From Opitutaceae bacterium (GTDB lineage: Bacteria; Verrucomicrobiota; Verrucomicrobiia; Opitutales; Opitutaceae), in NCBI GenBank assembly GCA_027482185.1, contig JAIXWF010000016.1:1-64000 (forward strand): a stretch of 64,000 nucleotides of DNA, given 5' to 3'. Below are positions 1 through 8,799 of the stretch, in pieces. Positions within the stretch are counted from its first letter, which is position 1; the number at the start of each line of letters is the position of its first letter. The position numbers and the translations under genes were made by a program. Under the pieces are notes generated by a model. The model saw only the letters and a list, made by a program, of their open reading frames with translations, searched no databases and had not been told where the DNA came from.

Positions 1-1187
1 ATCTCGCCGTTGGCCCGAAAGACGGTTTGCGCAAACGGCTTCACGATCAAGTTGCCATACAGTCGCTGCTCCTTCCGGAAGGGTTCCTCCTGCATGAACT
101 CGTCCGCTTTTTTCAGGCCGATGATGCGAAGAGCAACTTTGCCCGGGGCGAGCACGCGGTTGAAGTCGAGCACCTCCCGATGTGAACCAAAACTCCCGAC
201 GGTCACATCGACTGCGTTGGCGTCCTTGAATGTCGCCGGCTTCAAGGAGGCGTCCATGATGCCGCCCGGACTGCCAAGGCCAAAGAGCATGCCATTGGGA
301 CCGCGACTGATGGTAACCCGATCTGTATTGTAGCCCTCAAAATCGATATCGCTCAAAAAGTATCCGCGCGTGAGGTCCGCGCTGGAAAACCCGCGGACCC
401 GGACGGTCGGTGACGCGTTGCGTCTCACGCCATTGTCGTTGGTGCCGCCATCGTTTCCGGAAAAATTACCGTCGTTGCCGGCGACCTCGGTATTGGTCGT
501 GTAGAGAAGCAAGCGGGTCGAGTCGGTCGAACCGGTATCCTTTAAAAACTGCTCGGTGACTACCTGGATTCCGCCGGACAAGTCCTTGAGCGACGTCTTC
601 AGACGGGAGCCAGCCAAAGTGCTGGAGGCCCGATACCCCTTATCCTCCTGAGCATTGACCGTGAATGGGGTGAGCGTGACGACCTCTTCGAGCGGAAGAG
701 AGGCGGTCGACTGGGCGTCGAGCTCAGGCCCGGCCAAAAACCAGCCGGCGAATGCGGCGAGGAGGGTGCGGGGTTTGGATGAAATGGTCTTTACTGGGGT
801 TTTGGTTTGCGGGTCGGAAACAGGTCCGACCTCCCCTTTGCTCGGCGCAGCTTCGGCGGTGCGCTTGCGGCTGACGACGAGGGCGCCGGTGGCGGCGTCC
901 TGCGCGGCTTCGAGGGCCGAGCCGGCGAGCATGTGTTCGAGCGCGTCGCGCGGCGTGAACTCGCCGCGAACCGGGTTCGTCGTCTCGCCGCGCACGCGGT
1001 CGACCAGATAGACGATCGGCGTGCCGGCGGCGGCCGCGAATTGCTTGAGCGTCACGGCGGCGTCGCCGCGGGGGAGGTTGAAGGCGCGCTTCCCGGCCGG
1101 AGCCTCCGCCGCGGTCGCCGGGCCGGCCACGACGGCACCGCAGACGGCGGCAACGGCGAGGGAGACGGGGACTCGGGGGGCAAGCAT
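1..1187 (-). CDS. TonB-dependent receptor with STN domain, N-terminal part (runs off window)
   Basis: Outer-membrane transporter cut by the window edge: 395 codons are visible and the beta-barrel is missing. A Sec signal peptide (residues 1-27) is followed at about 30-95 by a secretin/TonB short N-terminal (STN) domain, which in FecA-type receptors passes a signal to a FecR protein. A second hydrophobic stretch (about 130-150) and the linker VVTLTPFTVNAQEDKG precede the plug (about 165-345), which shows VRVRGFSS and RGPNGMLFGLGSPGG. I start at ATG 1187; an in-frame GTG at 1205 would add six residues, and GGAG lies 17 bases before the ATG, so the start is not certain. It follows the FecR gene by 188 bases on the same strand. 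The substrate cannot be read from the sequence; carbohydrate is as likely as iron in this lineage. Confidence 0.9.
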   Translation of the reverse strand, partial: MLAPRVPVSLAVAAVCGAVVAGPATAAEAPAGKRAFNLPRGDAAVTLKQFAAAAGTPIVYLVDRVRGETTNPVRGEFTPRDALEHMLAGSALEAAQDAATGALVVSRKRTAEAAPSKGEVGPVSDPQTKTPVKTISSKPRTLLAAFAGWFLAGPELDAQSTASLPLEEVVTLTPFTVNAQEDKGYRASSTLAGSRLKTSLKDLSGGIQVVTEQFLKDTGSTDSTRLLLYTTNTEVAGNDGNFSGNDGGTNDNGVRRNASPTVRVRGFSSADLTRGYFLSDIDFEGYNTDRVTISRGPNGMLFGLGSPGGIMDASLKPATFKDANAVDVTVGSFGSHREVLDFNRVLAPGKVALRIIGLKKADEFMQEEPFRKEQRLYGNLIVKPFAQTVFRANGE

Positions 1188-1375
1188 GCGGAGAAGCAGA
1201 ACCACTCCTGTAACGCAGCGGCGGACCAAAGGACCTAGTCGGCGCGGAAAGTTTTTCGGCGGCGGTGGCGCAGCGACACGGGGATGCGAACCGCGACGGG
1301 GGCGGGACAGAGCCAAACCCGCGGGCTGAAGCTCCGCGCCACTTCGGGGGCCACGCGCGGGGTTCACGGTGGAAA

Positions 1376-2431
1376 TCAACGGGCGCGCCGGAGGTGGATC
1401 TCGTTTTCGCCGCGCCGCTCGCCGACGATCTCGCCGTCGCGCTCGAGCAGGCGGACAAACGCCTCCGCCTCATCCAGCACAAACGTGCCGCCGATGCGGC
1501 GACCGGCGAGCGCCGGATCGGCCAACACCAATTGCACCCGGCTGCGGGCGTTGAAACGGGCGACGACGTCGGCCAGCGGCGCGTCGGCAAAATCGGCCAG
1601 CGTGCCCTGCCACGCGAGCGCCGCGCGCAACGCCGCCGGGTCGACCTTCTCGACGGCCGGCGCCGGCACGAGTTTCGGCAACACGATCCGCTCCCCCGCC
1701 CCCACGAGCGGCGCGGTCGCGGCGGCCGCGGAATCAGGGCCCTCGGAACCAACGCGGACCTTGCCTTCGCTCACCAGCACCTCGACATCGCCCGCGGCCG
1801 TGTAACGGACGTTGAAGGCGGTGCCGACGGCACGGACCGCGACCTCGCCCGCGAGCACGACGAAGGGCCGCGCGGGATCGGGCGCGACCGCGAAGTGGGC
1901 CTCGCCGGCCTCGAGTTTCACGCGGCGCTCGTCGGCGGTGAAACGGATGCGGACGGCGCTGGCGGCATTGAGCTCCAGGGTGGAACCGTCGGCGAGTTGC
2001 GCCCGCTCATAACCGACGAGCGCGGTGGCGTAGCGCACCTCAGAGGCCCCGCCGAAGGTCCGCCAACCGACCGCGGCCGCCACGACGAGCGCGGCGGCGA
2101 GACCCGCCCAAACGGCGAAGCGGCGGGAACGAAGCGGAGTCCGCGCGGCCGCGGCCGGAGCCGACGTCGCCTCCGGCGCAGCGACGGGCGCAAACGGCAC
2201 CACGGGCGCGGAGCGTTCGAAGGCGGTGTTGATTTCCGCGCGGAACTCCGGGAGGCCGTGCAGGAGCCCGAGGGTCTGCTCCAGGCGCGCGACAGCGGCC
2301 GGATGGCGGGGATCGGCGCGCAGCCATTGCGCGAACTCGCGGGCACGCGCGGGCGTGAAGCCGTCGTCGCGCTCTGTCAGCCAGGCGATGGCGGCATCCT
2401 CGATGGCGGCGTGGGCGGGTTCGGGCTTCAT
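1376..2431 (-). CDS. FecR family anti-sigma regulator
   Basis: Inner-membrane regulator of 351 residues that would hold or activate the neighbouring ECF sigma factor in response to the TonB receptor. Domains: DUF4880-type cytoplasmic segment at about 8-55 (AIAWLTERDDGFTPARAREF), one membrane span at about 105-123, periplasmic FecR domain at about 130-240 (RYATALVGYERAQLADGS, LEAGEAHFAVAPD), and a C-terminal STN-like DUF4974 segment at about 270-345. The ATG overlaps the sigma-factor stop by four bases (ATGA), so the two are translationally coupled. The order sigma, FecR, TonB receptor is the standard cell-surface signalling arrangement. The inducing ligand is unknown. Confidence 0.93.
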   Translation of the reverse strand: MKPEPAHAAIEDAAIAWLTERDDGFTPARAREFAQWLRADPRHPAAVARLEQTLGLLHGLPEFRAEINTAFERSAPVVPFAPVAAPEATSAPAAAARTPLRSRRFAVWAGLAAALVVAAAVGWRTFGGASEVRYATALVGYERAQLADGSTLELNAASAVRIRFTADERRVKLEAGEAHFAVAPDPARPFVVLAGEVAVRAVGTAFNVRYTAAGDVEVLVSEGKVRVGSEGPDSAAAATAPLVGAGERIVLPKLVPAPAVEKVDPAALRAALAWQGTLADFADAPLADVVARFNARSRVQLVLADPALAGRRIGGTFVLDEAEAFVRLLERDGEIVGERRGENEIHLRRAR

Positions 2432-2991
2432 GCGGATTCGGACGGCGGGCGGACGGCGGCGTCGACCAGGCCGCAGGCTTCGAAGTACCGGGCGCAGTCG
2501 CGCACGCCCTTGAGGAGGTGGCCCTTCACGGTGCCGAGGGAGATGCCGAGGCGCGCCGCGATTTCCTTGCCGGCCAAGCCGTCGAGGTAGCGGAGCAGCA
2601 TGACCTCGCGGCAGCGCTCGGGCAGGGACTGCAGCGCCGCCGTCAACGCCTCGCGCCGCTGGCGGCGCTCCATCGTTTCGACGACGGTCGGCGGCGTTTC
2701 GAGCAACGGCCATTCGATCAGGCGGTCGGCTTCCGCCAAGGCCTCGTGCGGGTGGGCGCTGCGCCGCCGGAAGAGATCGATGGCGGCGTTGCGGGCCGTC
2801 GTGAACAGAAACGCCTTCGGGTGCGCGAGCCGGCCGGGATCCTCGACGCGGAGGAGACGCGCATAGGTTTCCTGCACGAGATCGTCGTGGTCGGGCAGCG
2901 ACGGGAACCGCTTCGACAGGTACGCGCGCAGGGCCGGCTCGTGCGGCTGCACGTGCTCGGAAAACCAACGGGCCTGTTCGGCAGACGACAT
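2428..2991 (-). CDS. ECF RNA polymerase sigma factor
   Basis: Group IV (extracytoplasmic function) sigma factor of 187 residues. Region 2 covers about 16-80, including DDLVQETYARLLR (36-48) and the AFLFTTARNAAIDLFRRR helix; region 4 covers about 108-162 with the helix-turn-helix GKEIAARLGISLGTVKGHLL. There is no region 1 or 3, as expected for this class. It is the first gene of the sigma/FecR/TonB receptor group and probably directs transcription of the receptor gene and itself. The -35/-10 elements used by this class are too variable to place from one locus. The 250 bases upstream hold one heptamer repeat array (3145-3179). Confidence 0.94.
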   Translation of the reverse strand: MSSAEQARWFSEHVQPHEPALRAYLSKRFPSLPDHDDLVQETYARLLRVEDPGRLAHPKAFLFTTARNAAIDLFRRRSAHPHEALAEADRLIEWPLLETPPTVVETMERRQRREALTAALQSLPERCREVMLLRYLDGLAGKEIAARLGISLGTVKGHLLKGVRDCARYFEACGLVDAAVRPPSESA

Positions 2992-3144
2992 CGGGGCGGG
3001 GCTATCGGGCGGGGTGGATTCCCGTTTTCGGCCCCCTCCCCTCGCCTGTCGAGCGGCTTTGCGGAAAACGGCGACGGCCGAAGATTTTTCAATTTTCGAC
3101 CCGGCCGAATCGGCACGTCGTGCGTCTAAGGACAGGCGGGATAA

Positions 3145-3179
3145 ATTGCGGATCGCGAAATGCGGAATGCGAATTGGGA
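3145..3179. repeat. Degenerate heptamer array (5 units, GCGGAAT type)
   Basis: Five consecutive 7-base units in phase (ATTGCGG, ATCGCGA, then AATGCGG and two relatives). It lies 64 bases beyond the stop of the DUF1501 gene and 150 bases before the sigma-factor start. It is the same sequence family as the arrays at 28411-28438 and 28760-28794 and the one inside the DUF1553 gene at 11518-11552. This is the only array here whose purine-rich strand is not the sense strand of the gene that ends nearest to it. Confidence 0.75.
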
Positions 3180-3243
3180 AAGGCGAGCTGCAGCCGGGCG
3201 TCGCAAGCGCGGCTTCGGTCGGTGCGATCGCGATGCGATCCCG

Positions 3244-4677
<1,434 letters not shown>

Positions 4678-4683
4678 GGCGGT

Positions 4684-7197
4684 TCAGGAACGGGTGATGA
4701 ACTCGTGGAGGTTGAAGAGCACGCGCGCGACGTGGGTCCAGGCCGCGAGTTCCGTCGCATCAAGATCGCCCGGCGCCGGCCGGTCGCCGGTGGCGAGGAG
4801 GGCGCGCGCGGCGGCGGGATCGGCGCGGTAGACGCGGCGATGCTCGGCGAGCAACTCCGCCGCGGTGCGCAGCTCGTCGGGCGCGGGGTCGCGCTGCAGC
4901 GCCTGTTGCCAGGCGAAACGGAAACGCGCGGCGTCGGCGGCGCCGCCCTCGCGCACGATGCGGCCGGCGAAGACCCGCGCGGCCTCGACGTAGGTCGGAT
5001 CGTTGAGCAGCACGAGGGCCTGCTGGGGGAGATTGGAACGGCTGCGTTCCGCGGCGCATTCCTCGCGGCTGGGCGCGTCGAAGGCCAGGAGGCTCGGATG
5101 CAGGAAACTGCGTTGCCACCACACATAGAGACCGCGCCGGTACTGCGGCTCGCCGCGGTCCGTCTCGTAGTCGCGCGGCGGGAAATTGAGGTTTTCCCAG
5201 TAACGATCCGGTTGATACGGCTTCACGCTCGGGCCGCCGAGTCGCGGCGAGAGGAGCCCGGCGACGGCGAGCGCGTAATCGCGCACCAACTCCGCCTCGA
5301 TCCGGAAACGGCCCTGCCGCGCGTGCTCGCGGTTGTCCGGATCCGCAGCCAACCGCGCCGTCGGCGCGCGCGACTCCCGCCGGTAGGCCGCACTCGTCAC
5401 GATCGTGCGCACAAGGTGTTTCACGTCCCAGCCCGAATCCATGAACTCGCAGGCCAGCCAATCGAGCAGCGCGCCGTCGGGCGGCGTCTCGCCCTGGGCG
5501 CCGAGGTCGCCGGGCACGCGGCTCAACGGCACGCCGAAGAATTGCGCCCAGAGCCGGTTCACAAAAGTCCGGGCCGTCAGCGGATTTTCCCGCGAAACCA
5601 ACCAACGGGCCAAATCGAGCCGGTCGGGTTCGCGGCCGCCGAAGTCCGGCTGCGGCAGGTAGCCGGGCAGCGCCGCGCGCACGACCTCGCCGGTGTCGTC
5701 CATCCAATTGCCGCGCGGCAGCACGCGAACGGTGCGTTTCGTCTTGGCGCCTTCGGTGACGAGACAACGCGGCAGTGCCTCGACGAAAGTCTTCCGCGCC
5801 TTTTCCGCGGCGGCCAAGGCGTCGAGTTCGGGCCGCGCGACGGCGCTGACCTGTTCGCGGAAATGGGTGCGCAGGGTCTGCCGTTCGCGGGCACTGCGTT
5901 TGCCGGCGGCCTTCTTCAATGCTGCAGCCACCTCGCGCGGCGCGGAGTTTGCGGCGGCCGCGGCGGCGTTCGCGTTTTCCCATGCCGTCTGCGCCGCGTC
6001 GATCTGTGCGGCGAGCGGCTTCACCTTGGCCTCGGCGGCGGCGACGGTGGCTTCGAGCGCGGCGAGCCGGCGATCGTCTTCCGGAGTGGTGACGAGCATG
6101 CCGTCTTCGCGCCGGCCGACGGCGGCTTCTTTCACGTCGGCGAAGAACGCGCCGAGCGCATAGAAATCCTTCGTCGTGAACGGATCGAATTTGTGGTCGT
6201 GGCATTGCGCGCAGCCCGTGGTCTGGCCGAGCCAGGCGGTGCCGATGGCGCGGACGCGGTCGGCGAGCATGCGCGACTCGTAGTCCTTGGGCTGGGCCCC
6301 GCCCTCCTCGGTCGAAAGCAGGAGCCGGTTGAAGGCGGAGCCGACGCGGGTTTCGGTGCTCGCGTCGGGCAGCAGGTCGCCGGCGATCTGCTCAAGGGTG
6401 AAACGGTCAAAACGTTTGTTGGCGTTGAAGCTCCGGATGACCCAATCGCGGTACGGCCACACGTTGCGCGGGTTGTCGCTGTGGTAGCCGATGGTGTCGG
6501 CGAAGCGCACGACATCGAGCCAGCCGATCGCCATGCGCTCGCCGTAGTGCGGGCTGGCGAGCAACCGCTCCACCACCTTTGCGTAGGCATCGGGCGCAGG
6601 ATCGGCGACAAAGGCGGCGACCTCCGACGGCGTCGGCGGCAGCCCCGCCAGATCGGCGTGCAACCGGCGGATCAAAGTGCGGCGGTCGGCCTCGGGCGCG
6701 GGCGCGACGCCGAGGGCGGCGAGGCGGCGGGAGACGAGCACGTCGACGCCGTTGGCGCCGGCGGGGACCGCAACTTTGACCGGCGGCTCGTAAGCCCAGT
6801 GGCGTTGGTAAACGGCGCCCTGCGCGATCCAACGTTCGAGCACGGCTTTGTCGCGGGCGGAAAGCGTTTTGTGCGCATCCGGCGGCGGCATGACCTCGTC
6901 GGCATCCGTGCTTCGGATACGGACGACGAGTTCGCTGTCCGCCGGCTTGCCCGGCACGAAGGCCTCGCGCGCGAGGGCGGCGTCGCGCAGATCGAGCCGG
7001 AGCTTGCCTTTGCGGTGAGAGGCATCGGGCCCGTGGCAGGAGAAACAGTTGTCCGAAAGGATGGGCCGGACATCGCGGTTGTACTCCACCTCGGCGGGCA
7101 GCGCGGCTTCCGCGGCGCAGGCCGACGCGGCGGCGCCGCAGGAAAGCAGAACGGCGAAACGGAAAACGTGCGGGGTGAACACGGCGCGCCGAGCCAA
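4684..7197 (-). CDS. PSCyt1/DUF1549/DUF1553 cytochrome-like protein
   Basis: Secreted protein of 837 residues with the planctomycete cytochrome C domain at the N-terminus (CFSCH at 51-55, followed by MPPPDAHKTL), then DUF1549 (about 150-360) and DUF1553 (about 490-800). A second CxxCH (GCAQCHDHKFDP) sits inside DUF1549, so two haem sites are possible. The role is unknown; these proteins cluster with sulfatases and glycan-degrading genes. The frame opens with TTG at 7197; GTG at 7182 (start MFTPHVFRF) gives an equally good signal peptide, and neither has a clear ribosome site. It lies between two DUF1501 genes, 46 bases after one and 6 before the other. Confidence 0.88.
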   Translation of the reverse strand: MARRAVFTPHVFRFAVLLSCGAAASACAAEAALPAEVEYNRDVRPILSDNCFSCHGPDASHRKGKLRLDLRDAALAREAFVPGKPADSELVVRIRSTDADEVMPPPDAHKTLSARDKAVLERWIAQGAVYQRHWAYEPPVKVAVPAGANGVDVLVSRRLAALGVAPAPEADRRTLIRRLHADLAGLPPTPSEVAAFVADPAPDAYAKVVERLLASPHYGERMAIGWLDVVRFADTIGYHSDNPRNVWPYRDWVIRSFNANKRFDRFTLEQIAGDLLPDASTETRVGSAFNRLLLSTEEGGAQPKDYESRMLADRVRAIGTAWLGQTTGCAQCHDHKFDPFTTKDFYALGAFFADVKEAAVGRREDGMLVTTPEDDRRLAALEATVAAAEAKVKPLAAQIDAAQTAWENANAAAAAANSAPREVAAALKKAAGKRSARERQTLRTHFREQVSAVARPELDALAAAEKARKTFVEALPRCLVTEGAKTKRTVRVLPRGNWMDDTGEVVRAALPGYLPQPDFGGREPDRLDLARWLVSRENPLTARTFVNRLWAQFFGVPLSRVPGDLGAQGETPPDGALLDWLACEFMDSGWDVKHLVRTIVTSAAYRRESRAPTARLAADPDNREHARQGRFRIEAELVRDYALAVAGLLSPRLGGPSVKPYQPDRYWENLNFPPRDYETDRGEPQYRRGLYVWWQRSFLHPSLLAFDAPSREECAAERSRSNLPQQALVLLNDPTYVEAARVFAGRIVREGGAADAARFRFAWQQALQRDPAPDELRTAAELLAEHRRVYRADPAAARALLATGDRPAPGDLDATELAAWTHVARVLFNLHEFITRS

Positions 7198-7243
7198 CGG
7201 CGGCGACGCCGGTGCGACAATCCCGAAGTGGCCGCGGATGCCG

Positions 7244-8725
7244 TTACGCCAAGATGCCCTGCACGACCTTGGCCGGCACGACGCCGGTGAGGCGCTGGTC
7301 GAGGCCTTGGAACTTGTAGCTGAACTTTTCGTGATCGAGGCCCATCTGGTGCAGAATCGTCGCGTGCAAGTCGCGCACGTGGACCGGGTCTTTCACGATG
7401 TTGTAGGACATTTCGTCGGTCTCGCCGTAAACCTGCCCGCCCTTGATGCCGCCGCCGGCCATCCAGATCGAGAAGCAGCGCGGGTGGTGGTCGCGGCCGT
7501 AATTCGTTTCCGTCAACGTGCCCTGGCTGTACACCGTGCGGCCGAATTCGCCGCCCCAGATCACGAGCGTGTCGTCGAGCAGGCCGCGCTGCTTGAGATC
7601 CTGCACGAGCGCGTAGCAGGCCTGGTCGACATCTTTGCACTGGGAAGCGATGTCTCGCGGCAACGTGCCGTGCTGGTCCCAGCCGCGGTGGAAGATCTGC
7701 ACGAAACGCACGCCGCGTTCGACGAGGCGCCGCGCCATCAGCGCGGAGCTCGCGAACGAACCGCGTTGCCGCGCCTCCTCGCCGTACAGCGCGTACGTCG
7801 ACTCCGGCTCCTTCGCCAAGTCGGCCAATTCGGGAATGCTGGCCTGCATGCGGAAGGCCATCTCGTACTGCTGCGTGCGCGTCTGGATTTCCGGATCGCC
7901 GATCGCCTCGTAGCTGCGGCGGTTGAGGGCCTCGAGCCCGTCGAGCATCTCGCGCCGCAATTCGCGCGGCACGCCCGGCGCATCGTTGAGATAAAGCACG
8001 GGATCGCCCTGCGGACGGAAGGACACGCCGGCATGTTTGCCCGGGAGGAAACCCGAACCCCAGAGGCGCGACGAAATCGCCTGCACGTTGGAAAACGGGC
8101 TGGTGTGCTTGGCGTGCAGGACGACAAACGCCGGCAGGTCCTGGTTCAGCGAGCCGAGGCCGTAGGCGAGCCACGAGCCGATCGAGGCTTTGCCGTTCTG
8201 CATCGAGCCCGTGTACACGAGTTGGTTGGCCGGCTCGTGGTTGATCGCATCCGTCTTCATCGAACGGATGATGCAGATGTCGTCGGCCATCTTCGCCGTC
8301 CACGGCAGCAGTTCGCTGATCCAGGCGCCGCTCTTGCCGTGCTGCGCGAATTTGAACCGCGCCGGCGCCAGCGGAAACGCGGCCTGCTTCGCGGTCATGC
8401 CGGTGAGACGTTCGCCCTGGCCGGCGAGCCAGTCCTTGAGGTCTTCCCGGAAGCGTTTCTCGAGGTCGGGCTTGTAGTCGAAGAGTTCGAGCTGCGACGG
8501 CGCGCCGATCAGGGAAATATAGATCGCGCGTTTGGCCTTGGGTGCGATTTTCCAGGGCGCCGGGGCGCCGGCGGCGGTGTCGCCGGCGGCGGCGAGGCGG
8601 TTGCCCAGCAGCGCCGAGAGCGCGACGGCACCGAGGCCCGTGCCGCTGCGGCGGAAAAATTGCCGGCGCGTCATTGCCTCGTTGTAACGGTCGAAGGTGG
8701 CCTGCCAGACAGGGGGAAGATTCAT
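7244..8725 (-). CDS. DUF1501 secreted protein, second copy
   Basis: Second DUF1501 protein, 493 residues, with a twin-arginine segment TRRQFFRRSGTGLGAVALSA at about 19-38 and the family blocks AKRAIYISLIGAPSQLELFD, IIRSMKTDAINHEPANQLVY and WGGEFGRTVYSQG. It belongs to the same family as the copy at 3244-4677 but is clearly diverged from it, so this is not a recent duplication. I start at ATG 8725; an ATG at 8803 that overlaps the stop of the upstream DUF1553 gene is in frame, but it would add 26 residues encoded by an inverted repeat rather than conserved protein. The gap to the upstream gene (8726-8799) is filled by that repeat. Confidence 0.9.
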   Translation of the reverse strand: MNLPPVWQATFDRYNEAMTRRQFFRRSGTGLGAVALSALLGNRLAAAGDTAAGAPAPWKIAPKAKRAIYISLIGAPSQLELFDYKPDLEKRFREDLKDWLAGQGERLTGMTAKQAAFPLAPARFKFAQHGKSGAWISELLPWTAKMADDICIIRSMKTDAINHEPANQLVYTGSMQNGKASIGSWLAYGLGSLNQDLPAFVVLHAKHTSPFSNVQAISSRLWGSGFLPGKHAGVSFRPQGDPVLYLNDAPGVPRELRREMLDGLEALNRRSYEAIGDPEIQTRTQQYEMAFRMQASIPELADLAKEPESTYALYGEEARQRGSFASSALMARRLVERGVRFVQIFHRGWDQHGTLPRDIASQCKDVDQACYALVQDLKQRGLLDDTLVIWGGEFGRTVYSQGTLTETNYGRDHHPRCFSIWMAGGGIKGGQVYGETDEMSYNIVKDPVHVRDLHATILHQMGLDHEKFSYKFQGLDQRLTGVVPAKVVQGILA

Positions 8726-8734
8726 GGGGATTTT

Positions 8735-8796
8735 CGGAGGGGCGCGGCTTGATCGTGCTGGGCCGGAGGCGGGCGCGCACGAGGCGCGCCCCTCCG
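8735..8796. repeat. Inverted repeat, 12-bp perfect arms
   Basis: Arms CGGAGGGGCGCG (8735-8746) and CGCGCCCCTCCG (8785-8796) are exact complements with a 38-base loop. They fill nearly all of the 74-base gap between a DUF1553 stop and a DUF1501 start on the minus strand. The transcript could fold into a stable stem here, which would suit an internal processing or attenuation site; a dispersed REP-like element is the other possibility. It is not followed by a T tract. Confidence 0.6.
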
Positions 8797-8799
8797 GGT

